From NCBI GenBank assembly GCA_031292035.1, contig JARLHX010000375.1:62001-126000 (forward strand): 64,000 nucleotides of DNA, in the 5' to 3' direction. Shown here one piece after another: positions 43,424 through 53,170 of the stretch (the stretch's first letter is position 1; each line of letters opens with the position of its first letter). The translations under genes were made by a program, and so were the position numbers. The notes under the pieces are model-generated. The model was not told where the DNA came from, made no database searches, and worked only from the letters and a program-made list of their open reading frames with translations. The DNA comes from Negativicutes bacterium. GTDB taxonomy: Bacteria > Bacillota_C > Negativicutes > Sporomusales_B > JARLHX01.

Positions 43424-43888
43424 TCAGTTTTCAAGGCGGGGTTGTCCCAAACGATTGTAATTCCACCGACTCACATCACAGGCCTCGTATTTATCCCCGT
43501 TTTCCAAAGATATCTCAAAAACGGCACCGTCCGTCTTATAGGTTGCCTTCATTCCTTGATATATTTTCTGCGGTCTGTTTTTCCCATCAGTGGTAGCAAT
43601 ATAACTATTATCTTCTTTCGTTGTCTTTGATATAGAACAAGTAATAGCCGTGGATAAATACGACTTGTCAGCGCCTGGCTCTTTTGCTAATTCGTAATAA
43701 GGCGTAGTAATTTTCTGATCATGTTCACTATCGTAGAGAGTATACACTGTTCCAGCAGTCTTATGTTCATAGGTTACAGTAGAAATAGTCATCGTTTTTT
43801 GTGCCGAAGCGGCGTACAACCAGTTATTAAAAATAAACCCACCCAATACTAGCCCGAGGAATATTCCCAAACCTATCTTCAGCTTCAT
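43424..43888 (-). CDS. Exported or membrane-anchored protein of unknown function
   Basis: A 154-residue protein starting at ATG 43888 (AAGGAGG seven bases upstream). A hydrophobic N-terminal segment (IGLGIFLGLVLGGFIFNNWL) acts as a signal peptide or anchor. The mature part of about 130 residues is Thr/Lys/Tyr-rich with two cysteines (about 84 and 138), suggesting a small beta-rich domain with a possible disulfide. I do not recognise the family. It lies directly upstream of the sigma-54 activator gene, on the same strand; whether they are co-transcribed is unclear. Confidence 0.6.
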   Translation of the reverse strand: MKLKIGLGIFLGLVLGGFIFNNWLYAASAQKTMTISTVTYEHKTAGTVYTLYDSEHDQKITTPYYELAKEPGADKSYLSTAITCSISKTTKEDNSYIATTDGKNRPQKIYQGMKATYKTDGAVFEISLENGDKYEACDVSRWNYNRLGQPRLEN

Positions 43889-44060
43889 CATCAGGCCTCC
43901 TTCCCTCTGGCAAATGGGTATGAGCATCTGTGTCAGAATCTTCTACCTAAGAAAATTCGGCGGCAATCGGTTTTCATCCTCTAATCCGGGAAAAAATCAC
44001 TACAGCCTGCGCAAATAGCAAAATATCAGATATCCATATTCAAACTCTTTCCTGCACAAT

Positions 44061-44080
44061 AAAAAACCCGCCGCGCGGGT
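44061..44080 (-). terminator. Terminator after the YlmC-type gene
   Basis: ACCCGC/GCGGGT stem (44066-44080) with six T following on the minus strand. Confidence 0.8.
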
Positions 44081-44093
44081 CTATCAACGGAAA

Positions 44094-44357
44094 TTATTTT
44101 TCCACATGTTTCAGGTCAGCAAAAGTCTGACTTTCTACCAGAATACAGTCAATGCCGATCTTGCTGATTTTATCCCAAGGAATAACCAAGTCCTCGTTAC
44201 GGCCGAATAGGCCGAGAAACCGGCCGGGTCCGGGAACAACGATGGCCGTCAGTCGCCCGGTTTCAATATCCAGTTCTATATCGGTAATTGCGCCCAATCG
44301 CTTGCCATCCAAGACGTTGACAACTTCTTTCATCTTTAAGTCGCTAGTCTTCAGCAT
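44094..44357 (-). CDS. YlmC/YmxH family PRC-barrel protein
   Basis: An 87-residue PRC-barrel protein of the YlmC/YmxH sporulation-associated family. The typical DLKMKEVVNVLDGKRLGAITDIELDIETGRL run is present, followed by IPWDKISKIGIDCILV. The exact function is unknown; family members are usually spore-former genes. AAGGGG precedes ATG and a terminator follows. Confidence 0.9.
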   Translation of the reverse strand: MLKTSDLKMKEVVNVLDGKRLGAITDIELDIETGRLTAIVVPGPGRFLGLFGRNEDLVIPWDKISKIGIDCILVESQTFADLKHVEK

Positions 44358-44630
44358 TTGTTTACGCCCCTTCGCTGTTCATTCCCCTAACAATATATGA
44401 GGGACAAAGCATAAATGTGCAAAATCGTGGTGCAATATTTTTTCATCGCTCCCGCTCCCTGTAATAGCGACTTCGCACAGCTACGCAGCCAGTCACTGTC
44501 TGCTATTTTTCAAAAGCATATATTACCATATTTCGACAGAATCAGCAGGAGAATGGGTATTATTTGGCCAATATATAAGAAGTAATATATTGCTTTATGG
44601 CATTTTTGATCGACCATTTGGAGGTGAACA

Positions 44631-47510
44631 TTGGTGTTTAAGCCAAGCCACGGCGCCCTGAGAATTACGCTGATCTATATCATTGTTGGCAGTCTGTGGA
44701 TTTTGTTTTCCGATCAACTGGTCGCACTGCTGACAGTCGATCCAGTCTTTATGACCCATCTGTCGATTTTCAAAGGCTGGCTTTTCATTGCGCTTACCGG
44801 CTGGATGCTATACGAATTGATCAATCGGTTTGTGGCGAATATGGCCCAGACCCAGGTCCTGATCGAAGCGAAAAACCAAGAGCTCTCAGCGATGAACGAA
44901 GATCTGACTTCGTCGGACGAAGAGCTGCGGCATCAGTTTGACGAAGTTCTTACCAATGAAGAAGCAATACGCCGCCAGAATATCCTCCTGACTTCGCTGC
45001 ACGAAACAGCGCTGGGGCTGATGCATCAGCTGGAAATCGGCAATGTACTCCGCGCCATCGTTTTGCGGGCAGCCGAACTGACGGGGACCGAACATGCCTT
45101 TATTTTTCTTTTTAATCAGGAAGCAAACTATGCTGAAAGAAAGATCGGCATCGGGATGTTTGAAAAAGACGCCGGGCGCAGGGTCAGTCTCTATGAAGGG
45201 TTGGTTGGAGAGGTGTCCCGGCTAAAACGCGCCGTGGTATTGAATGACTACAGCAGCTGGGAGCATCGACAGTCCGGTTCTTTCTTCGATGATATTCACG
45301 CCAATCTCCAGGTTCCGCTGAAATCAGGCGACGATGTAGTCGGCACCATCGGGCTAATCTCTACAGATGAGAGTCGCCGCTTTGACGAAAATGATGTGGC
45401 ACTAATCGAGCAATTCGCTGAGATTGCCTCTCTCGCCTTGGCCAACGCCCAATTGCACGCCTCGCTTGTTGAATCCCAGAAAAGTCTGCAAAAAAGCAAC
45501 GAAGAGCTCCGGGCGGCTCACGAAGAGCTTGTGGCCTCAGAAGAGGAACTCCGTCAACAATTTAATGAAGTGATCACAAATGAAGAGAAAATTCGTCACC
45601 AAAATATCCTGCTGACCTCGTTGCACGAAACGGCGCTTGGCTTAATGCACCGGCTGGATTCTGAGGAAGTACTTAGAATGATTGTTTCCGGCGCGACTGA
45701 GCTCTTAAATACCCCTAATGGCTATATTAGCCTGCTGGATGAAAAAAACGGCGTCTTTATCCGAAAAATCGGGTTGGGTTGCTACAAAGAAGATGTTGGC
45801 AGACAAATCAAGATAAACGAAGGAATTATCGGCCAAATATATAAAACCGGAGAAATTGTAGTCATCGATGACTACTCCACTTGGGAAAAGCGGCTCAACG
45901 GTGCATTTTTCGATCAACTCCACAGTATTGTCCAAGTCCCCCTGAAAGCAGGCGGCAAAGTGGCCGGAACTTTTGGTTTGGCCTATTTAACGACCGACCA
46001 AAAATTCACTACCCAAGAAATTGCTCTATTAAAACAGTTCGCCGAGCTTGCCTCTATCGCTTTAGATAACGCACTACTAGTCACCTCCTACCGGGACGAA
46101 CTGCTGGAACGCCGTCAGACCGAACTGGAATTACGCAAGTCGCAAACTAGTAATCAGGCACTAATTAACGCCATTCCCGATCCGATGTTTATCATCAAAC
46201 GTGACGGCACCTTTTCCGATTACAAAGCGACCTCAGAGCAGCTTTATCTTCAGCCCAGCACATTTTTAGGAAAAACAGTTTCCGAAATTTTCCCGCCAGA
46301 AATTGCTGTTAAAACTATGCAAGCCATCGAAATCACCATGCGGACAGGCGATATACAAATTTTCGAATATCAACTATTTTTCCATGGCAAAATCCAACAC
46401 TATGAAGCCAGAATCGTCGTCAGCGGGTCGGATGAGGTTCTGACTATCGTCCGCAACATCACCGAACGCAAAGCCATGGAGGAACAACTGGAGCAACTCA
46501 GTCTGCATGATGCGTTGACCGGACTGTATAATCGGGCGTTCTTCGAAGAGGAAATGAAGCGGATTGAAAGTGCCCGCAACTCGTCAGCCGGACTGATTGT
46601 CTGCGATGTTGACGGTCTCAAGATCGTGAATGATACACTGGGTCACAACATGGGAGATACCATCCTGAAAGCAGTGGCTACAACCTTGAAGGACTCTTTT
46701 CGTCCAGGCGATCTTGTGTCCAGGATCGGCGGCGATGAGTTTGCCGTTCTCCTGCCCAACAACTCAACACAGGCGTTGGAAGCAGACTGCCGGCGCATAC
46801 GCGACAAGATCGATCACTATAATACAGAAAATCCGACTGTTCCCATCAGCCTATCGATCGGATTTGCCCTTAGCAGAGAATCGCCGGTCGACATGAATGC
46901 TCTATTCAAAGAAGCAGACAATAACATGTACCGCGAAAAACTTCACCGGCAAAAGAGTGCCCGCAGCGCCATAGTCCACGCACTTATGAAGGCACTTGAA
47001 GCTCGCGATTTCATCACCGAAGGCCATGGTGAACGCCTACAGCAACTCATCGAATCCTTCGCCACAGCGCTGGGCCTGCCGGAGAGCGGCAACGCCGACC
47101 TTCGCCTGCTGGCGCGCTTTCATGATATCGGCAAAGTGGGTATCCCTGATAGCATTCTCTTCAAACCAGGCAATTTAACGGAAGATGAATTTGTCATTAT
47201 GCGCCAGCACTGTGAAATTGGTTATCGAATCGCGAAATCGGCTCCGGATTTAGCTCCAATCGCCGATTGGATTCTAAAGCACCAAGAATGGTGGAACGGA
47301 AACGGCTATCCGATAGGTCTTACTGGAGAAGACATTCCTCTTGAATGCCGGATGCTTGGGATTGCAGACGCATTTGACGCCATGACCAGTGATAGACCCT
47401 ACCGCCAGGCTATGAGCAAAACTGCCGCGATTTCGGAACTGCGCCGCTGTGCCGGCACGCAGTTCGACCCCCAGTTAGTGGAACCATTTATTACATTGGT
47501 AATAAAATAA
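44631..47510 (+). CDS. Membrane-linked GAF-GAF-PAS-GGDEF-HD-GYP c-di-GMP protein
   Basis: A 959-residue signalling protein. Two N-terminal membrane helices (about 10-65) lead to a helical linker, then two GAF domains repeated at a period of about 208 residues (from about 116 and 324; both begin QNILLTSLHETALGLMH). A PAS domain (about 508-615), a GGDEF domain (about 627-785) with RIGGDEFAVLL and an RxxD inhibitory site five residues before GGDEF, and a C-terminal HD-GYP domain (about 785-959) follow. The HD-GYP has FHDIGKVGIPD, HQEWWNGNGYP and FDAMTSDRPYR. Both making and breaking c-di-GMP are thus possible. It starts at TTG 44631 six bases after GGAGG. Confidence 0.9.
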   Translation: MVFKPSHGALRITLIYIIVGSLWILFSDQLVALLTVDPVFMTHLSIFKGWLFIALTGWMLYELINRFVANMAQTQVLIEAKNQELSAMNEDLTSSDEELRHQFDEVLTNEEAIRRQNILLTSLHETALGLMHQLEIGNVLRAIVLRAAELTGTEHAFIFLFNQEANYAERKIGIGMFEKDAGRRVSLYEGLVGEVSRLKRAVVLNDYSSWEHRQSGSFFDDIHANLQVPLKSGDDVVGTIGLISTDESRRFDENDVALIEQFAEIASLALANAQLHASLVESQKSLQKSNEELRAAHEELVASEEELRQQFNEVITNEEKIRHQNILLTSLHETALGLMHRLDSEEVLRMIVSGATELLNTPNGYISLLDEKNGVFIRKIGLGCYKEDVGRQIKINEGIIGQIYKTGEIVVIDDYSTWEKRLNGAFFDQLHSIVQVPLKAGGKVAGTFGLAYLTTDQKFTTQEIALLKQFAELASIALDNALLVTSYRDELLERRQTELELRKSQTSNQALINAIPDPMFIIKRDGTFSDYKATSEQLYLQPSTFLGKTVSEIFPPEIAVKTMQAIEITMRTGDIQIFEYQLFFHGKIQHYEARIVVSGSDEVLTIVRNITERKAMEEQLEQLSLHDALTGLYNRAFFEEEMKRIESARNSSAGLIVCDVDGLKIVNDTLGHNMGDTILKAVATTLKDSFRPGDLVSRIGGDEFAVLLPNNSTQALEADCRRIRDKIDHYNTENPTVPISLSIGFALSRESPVDMNALFKEADNNMYREKLHRQKSARSAIVHALMKALEARDFITEGHGERLQQLIESFATALGLPESGNADLRLLARFHDIGKVGIPDSILFKPGNLTEDEFVIMRQHCEIGYRIAKSAPDLAPIADWILKHQEWWNGNGYPIGLTGEDIPLECRMLGIADAFDAMTSDRPYRQAMSKTAAISELRRCAGTQFDPQLVEPFITLVIK

Positions 47511-47534
47511 TCTAATCAAATCACAGGAGGCACC

Positions 47535-47939
47535 ATGCTTAAAGTTACGGCAGCAATTCTAACAGACAATGGTAAAATATTGATTGCCCAAAAAGGTCCA
47601 AACGACAAGCGAGCCAATAAGTGGGAATTCCCCGGCGGAAAAATCGACCCAGGGGAGACTCCTGAGCAATGTTTAGAGCGAGAAATGCAAGAAGAATTCC
47701 AGGTCCAAATCCAAGTAGGTAAATTTTTCGCGGAAAGTCTATTCTCCTATGAAGAAGGGCAAATTCTGGTCATGGCTTATTTTTGTGTTCAGTCAGGCGG
47801 CCATCTTACTCCCACTGAGCACGCAGATTACCGCTGGGTGACCGCCCAAGAGTTGAACCAGTTTGACTTTGTGCCGTCCGATATCCCGATTGCGGAAAAA
47901 CTGCGACAAGAGTATGACTTGCCTTCATCATTAAAATAA
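47535..47939 (+). CDS. MutT-type Nudix hydrolase
   Basis: A 134-residue Nudix enzyme. The Nudix box is GGKIDPGETPEQCLEREMQEEF (from about residue 36), matching GX5EX7REUXEE. N-terminal VTAAILTDNGKILIAQK and the late segment YRWVTAQELNQFDFVPSDI are typical of MutT/CTP-pyrophosphohydrolase-like proteins that clear oxidised nucleotides. AGGAGG precedes ATG 24 bases after the previous gene, so the two may be co-transcribed. Confidence 0.9.
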   Translation: MLKVTAAILTDNGKILIAQKGPNDKRANKWEFPGGKIDPGETPEQCLEREMQEEFQVQIQVGKFFAESLFSYEEGQILVMAYFCVQSGGHLTPTEHADYRWVTAQELNQFDFVPSDIPIAEKLRQEYDLPSSLK

Positions 47940-48171
47940 ATTTAATAAAAGTTTAGGATAAATTCCCATACACCAGCAGGATTTTTGTCGACATTTGACG
48001 TAGTATGCAAAGTCAGGACAAGTTCCTTGCTTGATATAACCGCAATGATCGGTCTAAGGGTTGCGCACTATGACTTCCAGTCTGTTCGTCCAATGGTGCC
48101 AAGTCCTTTTGACCAAATTTAGCATGATTTACGAATAATTCGTCGCCTGTCTGGCGCTCGGGGGGATATTG

Positions 48172-48987
48172 TTGGAAAAGTCAACAGTACTAGGTTTGGT
48201 TTTGGGCATCGTGTCCATTGTGGTAGGCATGGTGCTTAAAGGTGCAAGTATAGCAGCGTTGGTCAATCCGGCAGCTTTTTTGATTATTTTTGCCGGTACT
48301 GCCGCCAGCCTCCTTAACGCATTTCCAATGGAGCAAGTAAAGAAATTTCCTGTCTTGCTGAAAATGCTGTTCAAACAACAGCTCTTAATGTCTAAAGTAG
48401 ATCTGCTACTCCTGCTTGTGGACATGTCCCAGCGGGCTCGCCGTGAAGGGTTGCTGGCATTGGAGCCGATGCTGGAAGAAATCAAAGATCCCTTCTTAAA
48501 AAGCGGTCTGTCGATGATCATCGACGGCCTTGACCCTGAATTGGTGTCCGATGTGCTGGCCCTTGACATTCATCTTATGGAAGACAGACATCGTGGCGGC
48601 GCCCTCCTTTTCAGTCAGGCCGGCATGTATGCGCCTACCCTTGGTGTATTGGGTGCGGTTATTGGACTGATCGCCGCCCTCGGCAATTTGAATGATATCG
48701 AAAAACTAGGCCACTCCATCGCCGCCGCTTTTGTAGCAACCCTTCTGGGGATATTCACCGGCTATGTGCTCTGGCATCCATTCGCCAATAAACTCAAACA
48801 GTTGTCCAAAGAAGAAGTGGAAATCAAACGGATGATGCTGGAAGGCATCCTTTCGATTCAGTCCGGCGAAAACCCCGCCACTGTCGAAGCAAAGTTGAAA
48901 GTATTTATTCCTAGCGGAGAACGAGAACGAACCTTACAAGAGGTGCAGCAACGTGGCCAAGAGCAAGCTTCCGTCCGAGCCTCATGA
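48172..48987 (+). CDS. motA: Flagellar motor stator protein MotA
   Basis: A 271-residue stator subunit with four membrane helices (two N-terminal, two at about 150-205) and a cytoplasmic loop between them with MSQRARREGLLALEP, the region that touches FliG. With MotB it forms the ion channel that drives the flagellum. TTG 48172 is chosen, since it gives MEKSTVLGLVLG, matching MotA N-termini; another TTG lies one codon upstream. GGGGGG precedes it. It overlaps motB by 35 bases. Confidence 0.93.
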   Translation: MEKSTVLGLVLGIVSIVVGMVLKGASIAALVNPAAFLIIFAGTAASLLNAFPMEQVKKFPVLLKMLFKQQLLMSKVDLLLLLVDMSQRARREGLLALEPMLEEIKDPFLKSGLSMIIDGLDPELVSDVLALDIHLMEDRHRGGALLFSQAGMYAPTLGVLGAVIGLIAALGNLNDIEKLGHSIAAAFVATLLGIFTGYVLWHPFANKLKQLSKEEVEIKRMMLEGILSIQSGENPATVEAKLKVFIPSGERERTLQEVQQRGQEQASVRAS

Positions 48988-49723
48988 GGAACATGCCGAC
49001 GAAACATGGCTAATTCCTTACGCAGATCTACTGACTCTTTTACTGGCGTTATTTATTGTGCTATTTGCTTCCGCTCAGGTCGATCAGAAGAAATTCGAGG
49101 CACTGGCGGAATCTTTTAGCAATGCCTTTAGGGGCAGCACATCGATCTTTGAAAGCACTCGCACCCCTCCCAAAATCACCCCAGCCCAGCAGAATGAATT
49201 GGAGAAATCACAATCCGCCCTCACCAACCCTGACAAAGCGTCCGCCATTCAGCAAGAATCTATCCAATTTGCCGAAATAAAACGGCAATTGGACGCCTAC
49301 ATAAAGGAGAAAAATCTATCCGGCAGTCTGGAGGCCCTTGTTGTGGAGGACGGCTTGATGATCCGTATTCGCGACAGTGCTTTGTTTCCTTCTGGCAGCG
49401 CCGAACTTTATCCCGACTCAAGAGTGCTGGCTGCGGAGATTGCCAAAATACTGGGGGCTCTGTCGCAGAACGTGCTAATATCCGGTCATACCGATTCAGT
49501 CCCAATCAACACCTATGAATTCCCCACCAACTGGGACCTAAGCGCGAAACGGGCACTGAATTTCATGAAATTTGTCCTTGCACAAGACAGGACTTTAAAA
49601 CCCGAACGGTTCAGCGCAATTGGTCATGGTGAATATCGCCCAATTGCCGCAAACGACTCAGAAACGAATCGGTCAAAAAATCGCCGGGTTGAGGTCTTGA
49701 TTGTCCGCACGTATAAGCAATAA
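48953..49723 (+). CDS. motB: Flagellar motor stator protein MotB
   Basis: A 256-residue stator subunit. The single membrane helix YADLLTLLLALFIVLFASAQ carries the ion-binding Asp (about 24), and the C-terminal OmpA-like peptidoglycan-binding domain (about 125-250) has ISGHTDSVPI, NWDLSAKRALNFMKF and ETNRSKNRRVEVLI. It starts at GTG 48953 with AGAGGTG upstream, inside motA. No other flagellar genes lie in the window. A bidirectional terminator follows. Confidence 0.94.
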   Translation: MAKSKLPSEPHEEHADETWLIPYADLLTLLLALFIVLFASAQVDQKKFEALAESFSNAFRGSTSIFESTRTPPKITPAQQNELEKSQSALTNPDKASAIQQESIQFAEIKRQLDAYIKEKNLSGSLEALVVEDGLMIRIRDSALFPSGSAELYPDSRVLAAEIAKILGALSQNVLISGHTDSVPINTYEFPTNWDLSAKRALNFMKFVLAQDRTLKPERFSAIGHGEYRPIAANDSETNRSKNRRVEVLIVRTYKQ

Positions 49724-49746
49724 GCAAATCTGGTTACTCGCACAAC

Positions 49747-49790
49747 AAAAACACCCCTTTTAAGGCTATAACCTTAAAAAGGGGTGTTTT
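49747..49790. terminator. Bidirectional terminator between motB and spoIIR
   Basis: AAAACACCCCTTTTAAGG (from 49747) and CCTTAAAAAGGGGTGTTTT (to 49790) form a long stem bounded by A and T tracts between the convergent genes. Confidence 0.85.
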
Positions 49791-49819
49791 CTTATGTCGT
49801 ACGAAAGGCACTTGTAAGC

Positions 49820-50443
49820 CTATTCTGCTATCTGCCGACTGGTCCACCATTCAGCGACTTTCCAGCGAAACTCCACTTGCGGGGGCAGGGACGAATTGAT
49901 TTTCGCCTCCCCACCTACAATGCCAGCTGGAGCCGCTACTGTTCCTGTGCCGTCGATAAAACATAGTGGAGGGAAAAGCACGCACCACCAATTCTTTCCT
50001 TGTGCGGCTCCCAGCAAGATGCGTACCGCTTCATATTTGCCGGCCGGCAATACCAGTGATCCGTATGAACGAACAGGAAACTCGAACCAACCGGTCTCCA
50101 TAGCCACTGAATAATTTAGACCATTTTCCTGAACAACCGCCTGGGCGACACGAAGAATATTATCCCGCTGCTCGCTCACTATCTGCCTGGCTGCCGAGAC
50201 ACTGTCCACCTCTTCAAGATACGGCGCCAGATAGGCGTTCACAGCATCACGCACCTGAAGTTTAATCTGTTGATCCCCTGGGCTGTCACTATTGGCCAGA
50301 ATGTGCAGCCTGATCAATCCTGCTGCATTTAATTGATTCGACTCTTGCCGAAAATCATTCCAGAGTAATAATCCCCACCCGGTTACAACGAATACGATCA
50401 GAAGAAAGACTGACAGTATCTTCCGTGAAAAAGGGTTGCCCAT
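49820..50443 (-). CDS. spoIIR: Stage II sporulation protein R
   Basis: A 207-residue exported signalling protein, made in the forespore, that triggers SpoIIGA in the mother cell to process pro-sigma-E. A membrane/signal segment (ILSVFLLIVFVVTGWGLLLW) is followed by the typical GLIRLHILANSDSPGDQQIKLQVRDAV block (about 41). ATG 50443 is used since GGGAG lies eight bases upstream; the frame can extend to 50470. It starts 19 bases after sigG, so both would be read from the same sigma-F-type promoter. Confidence 0.95.
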   Translation of the reverse strand: MGNPFSRKILSVFLLIVFVVTGWGLLLWNDFRQESNQLNAAGLIRLHILANSDSPGDQQIKLQVRDAVNAYLAPYLEEVDSVSAARQIVSEQRDNILRVAQAVVQENGLNYSVAMETGWFEFPVRSYGSLVLPAGKYEAVRILLGAAQGKNWWCVLFPPLCFIDGTGTVAAPAGIVGGEAKINSSLPPQVEFRWKVAEWWTSRQIAE

Positions 50444-50462
50444 CGAATTCGCTCCCATTATT

Positions 50463-51230
50463 TTATACATATTTACGCATATGCCCTAGCGCCGCCTTTT
50501 CCAGCCGGGAGACCTGCGCCTGGGATATACCGATCTCGTCAGCCACTTCCATTTGCGTCTTGCCTTCAAAAAACCGCAAAGTCAAAATGTGCTTTTCCCG
50601 TTCGCTCAATTTACGGAGGGCTTCCTTGATAGCGACCCCTTCTAGCCAATTCATGTCCTGACTGCGATCATCGCTAATCTGATCCATCACGAATATTGGG
50701 TCGCCACCATCATGATAAATTGGCTCAAACAGGGAAATGGGCTCTTGAATGGCATCGAGGGCAAAGACGATTTCTTCTCGGGGAATTTTAAGTTCCTCCG
50801 CTATTTCATTGATCGACGGTTCCCGAGAATAACGACTCACCAACGAGTCTCTGATCTGCAGCGCTTTATAGGCGACATCGCGCATAGAGCGGCTGACTCG
50901 AATCGGGTTATTGTCCCTGAGATAGCGCCGTATTTCCCCAATAATCATTGGAACGGCGTAGGTAGAAAATTTGACATTTTGCGAAAGATCAAAATTGTCG
51001 ATGGCTTTCATCAGTCCGATGCAACCAACCTGGAACAGATCATCGACATATTCACCACGATTGTTAAACCGCTGAATCACACTGAGCACCAGCCGTAAAT
51101 TCCCATATATCAGTTGCTCGCGAATATCAAAATTGCCTGTTTGCAACTGCTCAAACAAGTCACGCATTTTGCTGGCGGACAGAACCGGGAGCTTGGCGGT
51201 ATTGACACCACAGATTTCTACTTTGTTCAC
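50463..51230 (-). CDS. sigG: Forespore RNA polymerase sigma-G factor
   Basis: A 255-residue sigma-70-family factor, sigma-G by sequence: NKVEICGVNTAKLPVL at the start, the region 2 block LVLSVIQRFNNRGEYVDDLFQVGCIGLMKAIDNFD, and the region 4 block EVADEIGISQAQVSRLEKAALGHM. It runs late forespore transcription. The start is set at GTG 51230, which matches the sigma-G N-terminus; an upstream GTG at 51236 is the alternative. A sigma-F-type promoter lies at 51282-51311 and a terminator separates it from sigE. Confidence 0.96.
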   Translation of the reverse strand: MNKVEICGVNTAKLPVLSASKMRDLFEQLQTGNFDIREQLIYGNLRLVLSVIQRFNNRGEYVDDLFQVGCIGLMKAIDNFDLSQNVKFSTYAVPMIIGEIRRYLRDNNPIRVSRSMRDVAYKALQIRDSLVSRYSREPSINEIAEELKIPREEIVFALDAIQEPISLFEPIYHDGGDPIFVMDQISDDRSQDMNWLEGVAIKEALRKLSEREKHILTLRFFEGKTQMEVADEIGISQAQVSRLEKAALGHMRKYV

Positions 51231-51281
51231 TAGCACAACTCTTCCCCCCCACAAGTTCACGTCACGATTGCTTCCTACCAG

Positions 51282-51311
51282 CATTATTACCACACTGAGG
51301 TGCTTTTATAC
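51282..51311 (-). promoter_or_regulatory. Sigma-F-type promoter of sigG-spoIIR
   Basis: On the minus strand GTATA (51307-51311) and GGTAATAATG (51282-51291) are separated by 15 bases, matching the sigma-F consensus GYWTA-N15-GGNNANANTR. Confidence 0.75.
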
Positions 51312-51371
51312 ACCACCAAAAGCCTAGAAACCCGGGCACGACGCCTTCTGAAAGGATTCATCGCTGACGCA

Positions 51372-51407
51372 CAAAACAAGCACCTGCCAAAATTCTGGCA
51401 GGTGCTT
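51372..51407 (-). terminator. Terminator between sigE and sigG
   Basis: AAGCACCTGCCA and TGGCAGGTGCTT (51378-51389, 51396-51407) pair perfectly; GTTTTGT follows on the minus strand. It stops the sigE transcript before sigG. Confidence 0.8.
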
Positions 51408-51432
51408 ACTGGTTCTTTCTATCTTTTTGTAT

Positions 51433-52170
51433 TCATTCCATCCGGCTTATCTCTTTGCGCAATCTTTTAATGATCCGCTTTTCCAGTCGGGAAATATAGG
51501 ATTGGGATATACCAAGCATATCTGCTACCTCCTTCTGGGTACGTTCCATCCCTTCCCCGTTCAAACCGAATCTGAGCTGCATAATGCGCTGCTCACGGCC
51601 CGATAGTTTATTGATCGCGGTGTACAGCAGCGTTTTATCGACTTCCTCTTCCACCGATTTGTAGATGATGTCATTATCTGTTCCCAATACGTCGGAGAGC
51701 AGGAGTTCATTGCCATCCCAATCAATATTGAGCGGTTCGTCAAAGGAAACTTCCGCCCGGGTTTTGCTGTTGCGCCGGAGATACATCAATATCTCGTTTT
51801 CAATACAGCGGGAGGCATATGTCGCCAGCTTGATTCGTTTGACTGGATCGAAAGTATTGACCGCCTTGATCAGCCCAATGGTACCGATACTGACCAAATC
51901 TTCGATCCCCACCCCGGTATTTTCAAATTTGCGGGCAATATAAACCACCAGCCGCAAATTGCGTTCGATAAACACGCTTTTGACGGTTTTATCACCCTTC
52001 TGCAGGCGGTTGAGCAAAAAAACCTCTTCGTCGTTGCTCAGGGGCGGTGGCAGTATCTCAGTGCTGCCAACATAATAGATTTCATCAAAGTCCCATATTT
52101 TAAGCGCCTGCAGCAGCGCAATCAGCCGCAACTTAAAAATCAGTTTAATGATCGGCCAGGTTATGCGCAT
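51433..52170 (-). CDS. sigE: Mother-cell RNA polymerase sigma-E factor (pro-form)
   Basis: A 245-residue sigma factor of the sigma-E type. A hydrophobic N-terminal pro-sequence ([21 protein letters not shown]) is removed by SpoIIGA on signal from SpoIIR. Region 2 ([35 protein letters not shown]) and region 4 ([21 protein letters not shown]) are well conserved. It overlaps spoIIGA by ten bases, the usual arrangement. Confidence 0.97.
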   Translation of the reverse strand: MRITWPIIKLIFKLRLIALLQALKIWDFDEIYYVGSTEILPPPLSNDEEVFLLNRLQKGDKTVKSVFIERNLRLVVYIARKFENTGVGIEDLVSIGTIGLIKAVNTFDPVKRIKLATYASRCIENEILMYLRRNSKTRAEVSFDEPLNIDWDGNELLLSDVLGTDNDIIYKSVEEEVDKTLLYTAINKLSGREQRIMQLRFGLNGEGMERTQKEVADMLGISQSYISRLEKRIIKRLRKEISRME

Positions 52171-53087
52171 ATACCCGCCCCCTCTTTGGTATTCGCAAAT
52201 TGCATTACCACCGGGTGCAGCAACGCATGATAGGTGTCGTCGGCAGCTAAATTGCCACTATAAATTCCGACTACCACGGCATTGGTTTCAATCCGCCCGG
52301 CTTTTGTCAAAACCACTAGACAATCCGGCCGAAATCCGAGCAGCATGCTGCTTGCTCCTACCGCCCGGTAAGGGATGATCTGGATACGCGACAGCCAGTG
52401 AAAATCCTGGCACCGGTCCAAGTGGGCCAACCAATCGACAGGTTCGGTGGTCTTCAAATAATCTTTCACCGCCTCGCTCAGAAGCGGCGCTAAGGCTCGC
52501 TCTGTGATCAATACGACTGGGGTTCGTTCCGGCAGAGAAAACAGCTGGTTCCCAGTGTCCAGCAGGGCGGTCAGCTCGATTTGGCGCCCGCCATAAGATA
52601 GGATCAAAGGGAAAAGCATTGGGCGCCTTGCCCGGTTGGCGGCCATATGGCGAAAGGTCAAGAACGCGAGGCCAAAAACAATTGCCGTGCCTGCCGCCAG
52701 ATGCGTCCAGGCCGGTCTTGCCCAGGCAATGCCTTGAGCCAAACCGGAATCCCCGCTCTGCGCAAATAGAAGCCAGCCGATAATCGCTCCACCCAACAGC
52801 AACGAGACAAGGTAAAAAGCGGCAATCGCCGTCAACAGTAAGCGGAAAGATTTAGCTGGAAAGGCGAGTATGACAATGATTACCGAAACCAACAATTTAA
52901 CCGGCGGTGAATAAAGGAGTACATATTCACCGGCAAGGCCGCCCAGAGCGTATACACTGCCAAAAACCGCGGCTGTCAATATCCGCCAGACCCGGTATGG
53001 AATCCCGGCGCTCCAAGCCGCCAGAACTAAAATTATGCTGTTTAAGACGATATTCAATACTAGAAACACGTCGGCGTAAATATACAT
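52161..53087 (-). CDS. spoIIGA: Sigma-E processing peptidase SpoIIGA
   Basis: A 308-residue membrane aspartic protease. Five N-terminal membrane helices (about 1-150) are followed by a cytoplasmic domain with [10 protein letters not shown], the active-site Asp motif (about 190). It cleaves the pro-sequence of sigma-E after SpoIIR signals from the forespore. ATG 53087 gives the family's MYIYADVF start and has AAGGCGGG upstream; the frame extends to 53129 without a ribosome site. Confidence 0.95.
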   Translation of the reverse strand: MYIYADVFLVLNIVLNSIILVLAAWSAGIPYRVWRILTAAVFGSVYALGGLAGEYVLLYSPPVKLLVSVIIVILAFPAKSFRLLLTAIAAFYLVSLLLGGAIIGWLLFAQSGDSGLAQGIAWARPAWTHLAAGTAIVFGLAFLTFRHMAANRARRPMLFPLILSYGGRQIELTALLDTGNQLFSLPERTPVVLITERALAPLLSEAVKDYLKTTEPVDWLAHLDRCQDFHWLSRIQIIPYRAVGASSMLLGFRPDCLVVLTKAGRIETNAVVVGIYSGNLAADDTYHALLHPVVMQFANTKEGAGICA

Positions 53088-53170
53088 ACTACCCGCCTTG
53101 CGCGGTTTCTCGAAAGCACCAAGCCACATATTTCATAACAAACTATGGCAGTGGTACAACGGATATTCCC

